Shown here piece by piece: positions 1 to 6,562 of a stretch of 37,286 nucleotides of DNA. How positions within the stretch are numbered: the first letter of the stretch is position 1; every line of letters begins with the position of its first letter. Source of the stretch: HRBIN12 sp035762085 (lineage in GTDB: Bacteria; Actinomycetota; UBA4738; HRBIN12); contig DASTPT010000045.1 in NCBI GenBank assembly GCA_035762085.1, forward strand, positions 1-37,286, read 5' to 3'. A model generated the notes under the pieces. It was given only the letters and a program-made list of their open reading frames with translations. It ran no database searches and was not told the origin of the DNA. Made by a program: the position numbers and the translations under genes.

Positions 1-96
1 GGAGAACACGGTGCCCATCAGGGTGAACAGGAAGCCGCTCGCGGCCTCGGTCCACAGGTAGACGGTCGCGGCGGGGAGCCTCCGGTTCGCGGTCAT
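1..96 (-). CDS. Membrane transporter, N-terminal fragment (MFS-like)
   Basis: Only the first 32 codons lie in the window; the gene continues past its left edge. The ATG at 96-94 is preceded by a good Shine-Dalgarno sequence (GTGGAGGC, about 6 nt upstream). The peptide begins MTANRRLPAATVYLWTEA and continues into a hydrophobic stretch ending FLFTLMGTVFS, as in the first membrane segment of major facilitator permeases. It is divergent from the Rrf2 regulator gene at 374, so the two may share a control region. The family assignment is a guess from a short hydrophobic N-terminus; that the gene is real is supported by the ribosome-binding site and start. Confidence 0.55.
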   Translation of the reverse strand, partial: MTANRRLPAATVYLWTEAASGFLFTLMGTVFS

Positions 97-312
97 CGGT
101 CTGCCTCCACGGGTGGGGACGCGGCGTCACGTCCGGCCTGAGGGGCGAGCACCACGCGGGCGGGCCCGCGCATGGATCGGAGGTGCTCGTGGAGGTGCTA
201 TGACATCGCCGGCGTATCGTGCGGGACGGGTACGGCCGCGTCAACCGTGGGGGCGGGCCGGCCGAGGAGAGGAGAGCCGGCCCGCCCGTGATACCCGGAG
301 GCGCTCCCGAGG

Positions 313-329
313 TGACGTAGAGTACGTCA
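313..329. promoter_or_regulatory. Perfect palindrome, candidate Rrf2 operator
   Basis: TGACGTA-GAG-TACGTCA is a perfect 7-bp inverted repeat with a 3-nt centre. It ends 9 nt before a candidate -35 element of the Rrf2 gene and lies between two divergent genes. Rrf2 proteins bind dyads as dimers and often control their own promoters, so this is a natural candidate site. Binding is inferred, not shown. Confidence 0.45.
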
Positions 330-338
330 CTCAACGTG

Positions 339-367
339 GGGACGCAACCTCTACGTGGGAGTAGACT
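339..367 (+). promoter_or_regulatory. Candidate promoter of the Rrf2 gene, possibly leaderless
   Basis: A -35-like GGGACG (339-344) and a -10-like TAGACT (362-367, fits TANNNT) are separated by 17 nt. The GTG start lies only 6 nt after the -10 element and has no Shine-Dalgarno sequence, so the transcript would be leaderless, which is common in actinobacteria. Confidence 0.35.
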
Positions 368-373
368 GCTCGG

Positions 374-877
374 GTGGATCTGACCCTCTCCAGCCGCGGC
401 GACTACGTCCTGCGGGCGGCCATCTACCTCGCGCGGACGTGGGACGGGAACGGCGCGTACAGCAAGATCCGCGAGGTTGCGGACGCGATGGACCTGCCGC
501 GCTCGTACACGCCGCAGCTGCTCGGCGTGCTCGCGAAGGTAGGGCTGGCCGAGGCGAAGGCGGGGCGTGTGGGCGGCTACCGGCTCACGCGCGACCCCGC
601 CTCGATCCCGGTGCTCGAGGTCATCGAGGCCGCCGAGGGCTACCTGAGCTCCCGCCGGTGTCCGATGCGTGGCGGTCCGTGCCACTGGGACGACGTCTGC
701 GCGCTCCACCCCACCTGGGTCAAGGCCTCCGAGGCGATCCGCTCGACCCTCGAGCAGGCCTCGCTCGCCGAGGTCGCAGCGGTCGACCGGCGCCTGGCGG
801 TGGGCGAGACGGTCGCGCCCGCGCCGCCGCCGGGACATCGGCCGCGCACCACGACGCCGCGTCGCTCGGTCCGCTGA
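374..877 (+). CDS. Rrf2 family transcriptional regulator with cysteine cluster
   Basis: The 167-aa protein has the Rrf2 winged-helix domain at its N-terminus (LSSRGDYVLRAAIYLA, then a recognition region and the GGYRLTR wing near residue 68). Three cysteines follow at about residues 96, 103 and 109 in the order C-x6-C-x5-C, the place and spacing where IscR/NsrR-type members hold an iron-sulfur cluster. It is therefore probably a redox-, iron- or nitric-oxide-responsive repressor or activator. The GTG start is chosen because the Rrf2 motif begins immediately after it and a -10-like element lies 6 nt upstream. The last 25 residues are a Pro/Arg-rich tail without recognisable fold. The target genes are unknown; the divergent transporter and the downstream small cysteine protein are the closest candidates. 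Confidence 0.88.
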   Translation: MDLTLSSRGDYVLRAAIYLARTWDGNGAYSKIREVADAMDLPRSYTPQLLGVLAKVGLAEAKAGRVGGYRLTRDPASIPVLEVIEAAEGYLSSRRCPMRGGPCHWDDVCALHPTWVKASEAIRSTLEQASLAEVAAVDRRLAVGETVAPAPPPGHRPRTTTPRRSVR

Positions 878-977
878 GAGCCGGCGATCCCGGGCCGAAG
901 GGGGTGCCACCCGAGGGTCGTTCGACCCTCCGAGGCGCTCGCCCCAGGGCGTACCACTAGGGGTCGGGAGGTACGGC

Positions 978-1238
978 ATGGCTGTGTGGGAAGGGTTCCG
1001 CCAGTGCCCGGGCTGCGGGTACGACATCTTCACGGGGGAGGGCGTGCGGTCGTGCTCGTGGGGTGAGTGCCCGTACCTGCCCGAGGAGCTCGACGTCTTC
1101 TGCCCCGAGTGCCGGTTCAACCTGTTCACGATGGAGGGCAACCCGCCCTGCGATGACCCGACGACGTGCCAGCACGCCGCGGAGCCGCGGGCGCACGTCG
1201 CGAACCTCCGGGATCTCGTGGAGCGGCCCCCCGCCTGA
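978..1238 (+). CDS. Small protein with duplicated four-cysteine motif
   Basis: The 86-aa protein starts at an ATG with GGGAGG 6 nt upstream. It consists mostly of two copies of one motif: CPGCGYDIFTGEG ending in C-x4-C, and CPECRFNLFTMEG ending in C-x5-C. Each copy has C-x2-C-x12-C-x4/5-C, giving eight cysteines, which suggests two zinc (or iron-sulfur) sites. There is no signal peptide or membrane segment, so it should be cytoplasmic. It lies 100 nt after an Rrf2 regulator on the same strand and 9 nt from the convergent sensor kinase gene. I do not recognise the family. A protein-binding or nucleic-acid-binding zinc ribbon is the cautious reading. Confidence 0.8.
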   Translation: MAVWEGFRQCPGCGYDIFTGEGVRSCSWGECPYLPEELDVFCPECRFNLFTMEGNPPCDDPTTCQHAAEPRAHVANLRDLVERPPA

Positions 1239-1247
1239 GCGGATCGG

Positions 1248-2810
1248 TCAGGGCCCGGCGCGCAACCCCTCGGGGACGTTGGTCGTGGGCTGGTCGAGGC
1301 TCGGGTGCCGGACCGGCAGCGTGACGGTGAACCGGCTGCCCTCGCCCTCGACGCTGTGCACGTCGATCGTCCCGCCGAGGTGTTGGAGCAGGTCCTGCAC
1401 GAGCGACAGGCCCAGGCCGGCGCCCCGGAACGTCCGCGTGCTCGACTGGTCCACCTGGTAGAAGCGCTCGAAGATCCTGGGCAGCTCGTCGGCCGGGATC
1501 CCGATCCCGTGGTCCTGCACCCAGAACACGATCGCGTCGCCGTCGCGCGCGATCGCCTCGAGCTCGCACGGCGAGCCGTCGGGCGAGTACTTCATCGCGT
1601 TGTCCACGAGGTTCTGCAGGACCTGCGACAGCAGCTGCCGGTCGGTGGTGAGGACCGGCAGGTCCTCGGCGAGCCGGACCTGCACCCTGCCGGCCTCCGC
1701 GCCGAGGCTCTCGATCACCTCGCGCACCAGGTCCTCGAACAGCACGCGCCCGAGCGCGAGCGGCAGCTGCCGGCTCTCGATCCGCGAGGCCGTGAGGAGG
1801 TTCTCGACCAGTCGCTGCAGCCGGTCGCCCTGGCGCTCCATGCGCTCGAGGAACTCCTCGCGCATCACGGCGTCGTCCGCGAACTCGGGCTGCCGCAGCG
1901 TCTTGGCGTAGCCGATCAGCGCGGTGACCGGCGTCCGGAGCTCGTGCGAGACGACGGCGACGAACTCGCCCTTCATCCGGTTCAGCGCTCGGAGCTCGTC
2001 GACCGTGTGGTGCTCCTTCTCGAGCAGCTCTTCCAGCCGTTCCGCCTGCCGGGCGAGGATCTCGTTCTGCTCGGCCAGTCGGTCGGCCAGGCCGCGGCTC
2101 CGGAAGTACATCTGGCGCGCGAACACGAGCGGCCCGAGGAACACCACGACCGACCAGAAGCCCTCGGTCACGAAGAACCGGGCGATCACGGCCCCGAACA
2201 GCCCGAGGCCGATATAGGACAGCAGGAACTCGTACGGGGCCGCGCCGTGCATCATCCGCAGGACGCGCCCCACGCCGATCCCGCGGAACAGCGCCTGGTG
2301 CGTCGCGACGCTCAGCGCGTTGATCACGTAGGCCGCGATCGCCGCGATGACGACGCCGAGCACGAGCGGGCCGACGCGATCGTCCTCGGCCTCGGCCACC
2401 AGGTGGAACAGGTAGCTCCCCGCCGCCGTGGAGGCCGCCATCTGCGCCCGGTTGAACACGGCCCGCAGTGGCGGCATCTGCAACCGCAGCTCGCGAGGGT
2501 CGAACGACCCGAGCAGCGCGATGACCGCGGCGACCGGCGGCGGGTAGATGATCGCCACGCCGAGCAGGATCGGGAAGCTGAGCGAGAGCTGCATCCCGCC
2601 CCACGCCGGGACGGGGATCAGGTCGACGACCGCGACCGTGATGATGAAGAGCAGGACCGAGCCCTGGAGCAGCTCGTCGCGCTCGGCCGGCAGCGAGATC
2701 GCCAGGTACGCGATCACCGGCACGATGTACAGAACCTGGAACAGCGCCGAGCGCCAGTTGTCGCGCTCGGGCTTCTGGCGGACCTGCTCCGCCTCCACCT
2801 CGGGCGTCAT
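1248..2810 (-). CDS. Membrane sensor histidine kinase
   Basis: The 520-aa protein has an N-terminal multi-pass membrane domain (about six helices, residues 25-235, resembling MASE-type sensor modules), a coiled linker (residues 240-280) and a complete kinase core. The phospho-acceptor motif is SHELRTP with His near residue 289. The N box has Asn near 404 in NLVDNAMKYS, the G1 box is DHGIGIP, the F box is RIFERFYQ and the G2 box is GAGLGLSL. It autophosphorylates and would hand the phosphate to a response regulator, but none is adjacent. Its start overlaps the stop of the upstream DUF5317 gene (ATGA), so the two are translationally coupled. The stimulus is unknown; the membrane domain suggests a membrane-derived signal. 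Confidence 0.92.
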   Translation of the reverse strand: MTPEVEAEQVRQKPERDNWRSALFQVLYIVPVIAYLAISLPAERDELLQGSVLLFIITVAVVDLIPVPAWGGMQLSLSFPILLGVAIIYPPPVAAVIALLGSFDPRELRLQMPPLRAVFNRAQMAASTAAGSYLFHLVAEAEDDRVGPLVLGVVIAAIAAYVINALSVATHQALFRGIGVGRVLRMMHGAAPYEFLLSYIGLGLFGAVIARFFVTEGFWSVVVFLGPLVFARQMYFRSRGLADRLAEQNEILARQAERLEELLEKEHHTVDELRALNRMKGEFVAVVSHELRTPVTALIGYAKTLRQPEFADDAVMREEFLERMERQGDRLQRLVENLLTASRIESRQLPLALGRVLFEDLVREVIESLGAEAGRVQVRLAEDLPVLTTDRQLLSQVLQNLVDNAMKYSPDGSPCELEAIARDGDAIVFWVQDHGIGIPADELPRIFERFYQVDQSSTRTFRGAGLGLSLVQDLLQHLGGTIDVHSVEGEGSRFTVTLPVRHPSLDQPTTNVPEGLRAGP

Positions 2811-3418
2811 GCGGGTGGCGCCTCCTCACCGGGCGACGGAGCGACAGGCTGGTGCCGCCGGTCCGGTGGCTCGTCGCGTGCGCCGGGGCGGACGCGCTCC
2901 GGGCCGCGGCGCACCGCGGCGATCAGGAACCAGGCCACCCCGAGGAGCACCGCCAGGTCCCCGACGCTCACCACCTGGCGGATCGGCGGCCCCACCGGGA
3001 TGACGTCCCCGAGGGCCATCAGCCGGTCGTCCGGTCGCTCGAGATGGTGCTTCGGGCTGTCCAGCTCGCGCAGCTCCGAGAGCGTGTCCGCCTGTCCCGA
3101 GGCCACCACCGCCTGACGCGCGACCGGCATCCCCTCGTTCACCGTGATCACCACGAAGTTGAGGAGCAGGCCGACGAGGATCAGCGCGAACCCGGGGAGA
3201 CGCCAGTTCGCGCCGCAGACGACGAACAAGCACAGGAACGAGGCCGTCAGGACCAGGTCCCCGCCGTCGCCGCGGATGGGGACGAACTGGAGCACCACCC
3301 CGATCACGCCGAGCCATCCGAGGCGGAACCGGTGCTCGGCCAGGTTCGAAAGTCGCCCCCCGGCCAGCAGGCCGATCGCGATGGCGCCCACGAAGACCAC
3401 GAGCAAGAGCCGGACCAT
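2807..3418 (-). CDS. DUF5317 family membrane protein
   Basis: The 203-aa protein opens MVRLLLVVFVGAIAIGLL followed by the GGRLSNLA segment typical of actinobacterial DUF5317 proteins. It has about four membrane helices in the first 110 residues, one more near 165-180, and a charged C-terminal tail. The ATG at 3418 is preceded by AAAGGGCGG; longer in-frame readings upstream lack a membrane-type N-terminus. The gene overlaps the sensor kinase by four bases, so the two proteins are probably made together. It could be a sensory or regulatory partner of the kinase, but the biochemical role of the family is not known to me. Confidence 0.8.
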   Translation of the reverse strand: MVRLLLVVFVGAIAIGLLAGGRLSNLAEHRFRLGWLGVIGVVLQFVPIRGDGGDLVLTASFLCLFVVCGANWRLPGFALILVGLLLNFVVITVNEGMPVARQAVVASGQADTLSELRELDSPKHHLERPDDRLMALGDVIPVGPPIRQVVSVGDLAVLLGVAWFLIAAVRRGPERVRPGARDEPPDRRHQPVAPSPGEEAPPA

Positions 3419-3482
3419 CCCGCCCTTTATGACACGCGGGGCGGGGCGTGCCAATGGCTCTGGCGGGCGATCTCGCGTCCCC

Positions 3483-4235
3483 TCAGGTGACCGGCCGCAG
3501 CGGGACGACCGGCTCGAGCGGCTCCTCGTGCCCGAGCAGCACGCGCAGGACGTCGGGGAAGTCCAGCCGGTGGGTCCCCGCCCCGTACCCGACGGCGTCG
3601 ACCACGAGCGGCGGGAGGTCGCCGTAGCCCTCGGCGGTCCCCGCGAGTATCGCCGCACCGGTCGTGGTGGTGAGCTCGGCGGCCGCGCCCTTCGAGTAGA
3701 CCGGGGCGCCCTTCAGCAGCTCGATCACGACCGGGGACGGGATCGGCATCGCGCCGTGCTCGGTGCGGGCCATCCCCAGCCCCGTCGGCACGGCGGAGGC
3801 CAGGACGCGCTCGACGCCGAGGAACGTGAGCGCGAGCGCGGTGCCGACGACGTCCACGAGCGAGTCGACCGCGTCGGCCTCGTGGAACGTGACGGCCTCG
3901 ACGTCCTTGCGGTGCACCTTCGCCTCGGCCTCGGCGAGGGCGCGGAAGATCTTGTGCGACAGGCTGAGCGCCTCGGGCGGCAGGTCGGCTCCATCCAGGA
4001 GGGCACGGATGCTCCCGTACGTGCGGATCACGCCCACGGAGGAGCTGCGCACACCGACGCGGAGCGCGCGGATGCCCTGCTCCTCGACCTCGGTGACCTC
4101 GATCTCGAACGGCTCGAGCGGCAGTTTCTCGAGGTGCGCCCGCACCTCGGCGAAGTCGGCGCCGGCGTCGATCAGCGCCCCGAGCGCCATGTCGCCCGAG
4201 ATCCCGGCGATGCAGTCGAAGTACGCGGTCCTCAC
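3483..4235 (-). CDS. larC: LarC-like protein, N-terminal (DUF111) domain only
   Basis: The 250-aa protein begins MRTAYFDCIAGISGDMALGA, the signature N-terminus of LarC, the CTP-dependent nickel insertase that completes the nickel-pincer cofactor of lactate racemase-type enzymes. The conserved FHEADAVDSLVDVVG and MPIPSPVV stretches are present. Full LarC proteins are about 400 aa; this one stops right after the LarC1 region (DVLRVLLGHEE) and no LarC2 reading frame follows before the next gene. The start is GTG at 4235 with AAGGGGGG upstream. No larB or larE is in the window. It may work with a LarC2 partner encoded elsewhere, or have another role. Confidence 0.8.
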   Translation of the reverse strand: MRTAYFDCIAGISGDMALGALIDAGADFAEVRAHLEKLPLEPFEIEVTEVEEQGIRALRVGVRSSSVGVIRTYGSIRALLDGADLPPEALSLSHKIFRALAEAEAKVHRKDVEAVTFHEADAVDSLVDVVGTALALTFLGVERVLASAVPTGLGMARTEHGAMPIPSPVVIELLKGAPVYSKGAAAELTTTTGAAILAGTAEGYGDLPPLVVDAVGYGAGTHRLDFPDVLRVLLGHEEPLEPVVPLRPVT

Positions 4236-4317
4236 GCCCGGCCCCCCTTGAGGTCGTATAGTCTAGGACCTCGCAGAACCCCAGGTAGATGCCCGAAATC
4301 CTCGGGGGAGTCGCACC
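4236..4317. promoter_or_regulatory. Divergent promoter region, larC-like and DUF4446 genes
   Basis: This 82-nt gap separates two divergent genes. It holds TATAGT (4257-4262), a -10-like element for the rightward gene, overlapping TAGACT on the other strand (complement of 4260-4265) for the leftward gene. No convincing -35 element was found for either. Each gene has its own Shine-Dalgarno sequence. Confidence 0.3.
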
Positions 4318-4812
4318 GTGACGTTCTCGGACAAGACGCTGACCCTGCTGGTGCTCATCTCGCTCGGGCTCGGGGTGCTCGCGCTCGTGCTGAGCGCCCT
4401 CGGTCCGGGGCGTCGGCGGGCGGAGCCGGCCGGCCCGATCCAGCTGGACGACGCCCTGCGCGGGATCCTCGAGGGGCACGCCCGCGGGATCCAGCGCCTG
4501 GAGGCGGCCGTCCGCTCGCTCCACGGGACCGACCAGGGGCAGCAGCAGCTGATCGAGGGCGCGGTTCGCCACGTCGGCCTCGTCCGGTACGACGCGTTCG
4601 AGGACGTAGGCGGGCGCCTGTCGTTCTCGTGTGCGCTCCTGGACGATCACGGCAACGGCGTCGTCGTGACGTCGATCAACGGGCGGCAGGACACCCGCGT
4701 CTACGCGAAGCCGATCATGAACGCGCGCAGCAGCTACAACCTGTCCACCGAGGAGGAGGAGGCGATCCGACAGGCGCTCGCGCGGCCTCGGGAGGCGGTG
4801 CAGGCGACGTGA
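4318..4812 (+). CDS. DUF4446 family membrane-anchored protein
   Basis: The 164-aa protein has one N-terminal membrane helix (residues 8-28), a charged helical linker (about 45-80) and a small folded domain containing RHVGLVRYDAFEDVGG and FSCALLDDHGNGVVVTSI, which match the DUF4446 pattern found in Firmicutes and Actinobacteria. The GTG start is preceded by GGGGGAG at good distance. It is followed after 65 nt by bactofilin and then serS on the same strand. The neighbouring bactofilin suggests an envelope or cell-shape context, but the family function is not established. Confidence 0.82.
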   Translation: MTFSDKTLTLLVLISLGLGVLALVLSALGPGRRRAEPAGPIQLDDALRGILEGHARGIQRLEAAVRSLHGTDQGQQQLIEGAVRHVGLVRYDAFEDVGGRLSFSCALLDDHGNGVVVTSINGRQDTRVYAKPIMNARSSYNLSTEEEEAIRQALARPREAVQAT

Positions 4813-4877
4813 TCCGGCGGCGCGAGGACGGCGCATCGGAGGCGGAAGAGGCACGACCGGAGACAGGGGGACGACGC

Positions 4878-5279
4878 ATGGCGGAACAGCGCGACGGTGA
4901 GGTCACGATCGTCGGTCAGGGCGCGAAGCTCGAGGGCACGGTCGTCTCGGCCGGTTCGCTCCGGATCGACGGGCAGGTGAAGGGCCAGATCAACGCGGAC
5001 GGCGACGTCATGCTGTCGCCGAAGAGCCAGGTGGAGGCGGACATCCGTGCGCAGAACGTCGCCGTCTCGGGTCGGTTCAAGGGCACCATCGTCGTGAAGG
5101 GCCGCGCCGAGATCTCGCGCGGCGGCCGGGTCGACGGCGACATCACCTCGAAGACGCTGGTCGTCGAGGAGGGCGCGACCTTCCAGGGCAAGAGCATCAT
5201 GGACCAGCCGACGCCCGGGGCGGCGCAGCCCGCGCCGGCCAAGCCCGAGGGTCGGCCGGAGCCCGAGAAGGTCGGGTAG
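4878..5279 (+). CDS. Bactofilin (polymer-forming cytoskeletal protein)
   Basis: The 133-aa protein has a central right-handed beta-helix of short hydrophobic repeats (EGTVVSAGSLRIDGQVKGQI, then repeated G-x-I/V strands to about residue 105), flanked by a charged N-terminus and a Pro/Ala-rich tail. This is the bactofilin (DUF583) layout. Such proteins polymerise without nucleotide and scaffold cell-wall or polar machinery. The ATG at 4878 has AGGGGG upstream; an in-frame GTG at 4809 would add 23 residues of low-complexity charged sequence and is less likely. The stop overlaps the serS start by one base, indicating coupled translation. Confidence 0.87.
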   Translation: MAEQRDGEVTIVGQGAKLEGTVVSAGSLRIDGQVKGQINADGDVMLSPKSQVEADIRAQNVAVSGRFKGTIVVKGRAEISRGGRVDGDITSKTLVVEEGATFQGKSIMDQPTPGAAQPAPAKPEGRPEPEKVG

Positions 5280-6562
5280 TGCTCGACGTCAGGGCGATCC
5301 GGGAGGATCCGGAGCCCTTCCGTCGCGGGCTCGCGCGCCGGAACCTCGCGGAGGCGGTCGACCGGATCCTCGACCTCGACGAGCGGCGCCGCAAGCTCAC
5401 CGCCCGCGTCGAGGAGCTCCGCGCCACGCAGAACCGGACCTCGAAGGCGATCGGGCGGGCGCAGGGCGACGAGAAGCAGGCGTTGATCGCCGAGGTGGCC
5501 GCCGTCTCGGCCGAGCTGAAGGGTCTCGAGCCACAGCTCGCCGAGGCCGAGGCCGCGCTCGCCGCGGTCCTGGCCGAGACGCCGAACGTCCCGCACGAGA
5601 GCGCACCCGACGGGATGGCCGAGGAGGATGCCGTCGAGGTCAAGCGCGTCGGCGAGCCGCCTTCGTTCGGGTTCGAGCCGAGGGACCATGTGGCGCTCGG
5701 CGAACTGCTCGGCGTCCTCGACACGGAGCGTGGCGCGAGGACCGCCGGCTCGAGGTTCGTGTACCTGCTCGGAGACCTCGTGTTCGTGCAGTTCGCCCTC
5801 GTTCGGCATGCGCTCGACGTGCTCGTCGGCAAGGGCTTCGTGCCGGTGATCCCGCCGGTGCTCGTCCGTGAGGAGGCGATGTACGGCACCGGGTTCCTGC
5901 CGACCGATGCGGTGAACCTCTACGTCACGAGCGAGGACGACCTCTATCTCGTCGGGACGTCCGAGGTGCCGCTCGCGGCGTACCGGATGGGCGAGATCCT
6001 GGACGAAGAGGAGCTCCCGCTCCGGTACACGGGGTACTCGACGTGCTTCCGGCGAGAGGCCGGCACGTACGGCAGGGACATGGGGGGCATGTTCCGGGTC
6101 CACCAGTTCGACAAGGTCGAGATGTTCTCGTTCACCACGCCGGAGTCCTCCTGGGACGAGCACGAATTCCTGCTCTCGATCGAAGAGGAGATCGTCCAGC
6201 GCCTGCAGATCCCGTACCGTGTGACGAACACGGCGGCGGGCGACCTCGGCGGCAGCGCCGCGAAGAAGTACGACATCGAGGCGTGGCTGCCGGGCCAGGG
6301 TCGGTACCGCGAGCTGACGTCCTGCTCGAACTGCACCGACTACCAGGCGCGGCGCCTCCAGGCCCGCGTGCGTCGTGCCGACGGCACCGTCGAGCCGCTC
6401 CACACGCTGAACGGGACGGCCACGGCGATGTCCCGGACGCTCATCGCGATCCTCGAGAACCATCAACGGGACGACGGCTCGGTGGCGCTGCCGGCGGCGC
6501 TCCACCCGTACCTGCCGCCCTCGCTCACGGAGCTGCGTCCGCGCGCGGGGGCTCGGGCCTAG
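5279..6562 (+). CDS. serS: Seryl-tRNA synthetase
   Basis: The 427-aa protein is of the usual length for bacterial SerRS. Residues 1-105 form the antiparallel coiled-coil arm that recognises the long variable arm of tRNA-Ser. The class II catalytic core follows: TSEVPLAAY, motif 2 (FRREAGTYGRDMGGMFRVHQ) and motif 3 (NGTATAMSRTLIAILENHQ). It charges tRNA-Ser with serine in the cytoplasm. The start is GTG at 5279, sharing a base with the TAG of the bactofilin gene. Its stop lies within a CTAG shared with the stop of the convergent PAS gene. A tRNA-Ser gene lies 2.3 kb downstream. Confidence 0.97.
   Translation: MLDVRAIREDPEPFRRGLARRNLAEAVDRILDLDERRRKLTARVEELRATQNRTSKAIGRAQGDEKQALIAEVAAVSAELKGLEPQLAEAEAALAAVLAETPNVPHESAPDGMAEEDAVEVKRVGEPPSFGFEPRDHVALGELLGVLDTERGARTAGSRFVYLLGDLVFVQFALVRHALDVLVGKGFVPVIPPVLVREEAMYGTGFLPTDAVNLYVTSEDDLYLVGTSEVPLAAYRMGEILDEEELPLRYTGYSTCFRREAGTYGRDMGGMFRVHQFDKVEMFSFTTPESSWDEHEFLLSIEEEIVQRLQIPYRVTNTAAGDLGGSAAKKYDIEAWLPGQGRYRELTSCSNCTDYQARRLQARVRRADGTVEPLHTLNGTATAMSRTLIAILENHQRDDGSVALPAALHPYLPPSLTELRPRAGARA

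Noticed and set aside
1126..3116. Very long reading frames opposite or shifted from the sensor kinase (up to 603 codons)
   Set aside because: They are Arg/Pro/Ala-rich or His/Gln/Asp-rich shadows of the kinase and DUF5317 genes caused by high GC; the real frames have full domain motifs.
4916..6505. A 529-codon minus-strand frame opposite bactofilin and serS
   Set aside because: It is an antisense shadow of serS with low-complexity Arg/Val/Glu composition and no domain.
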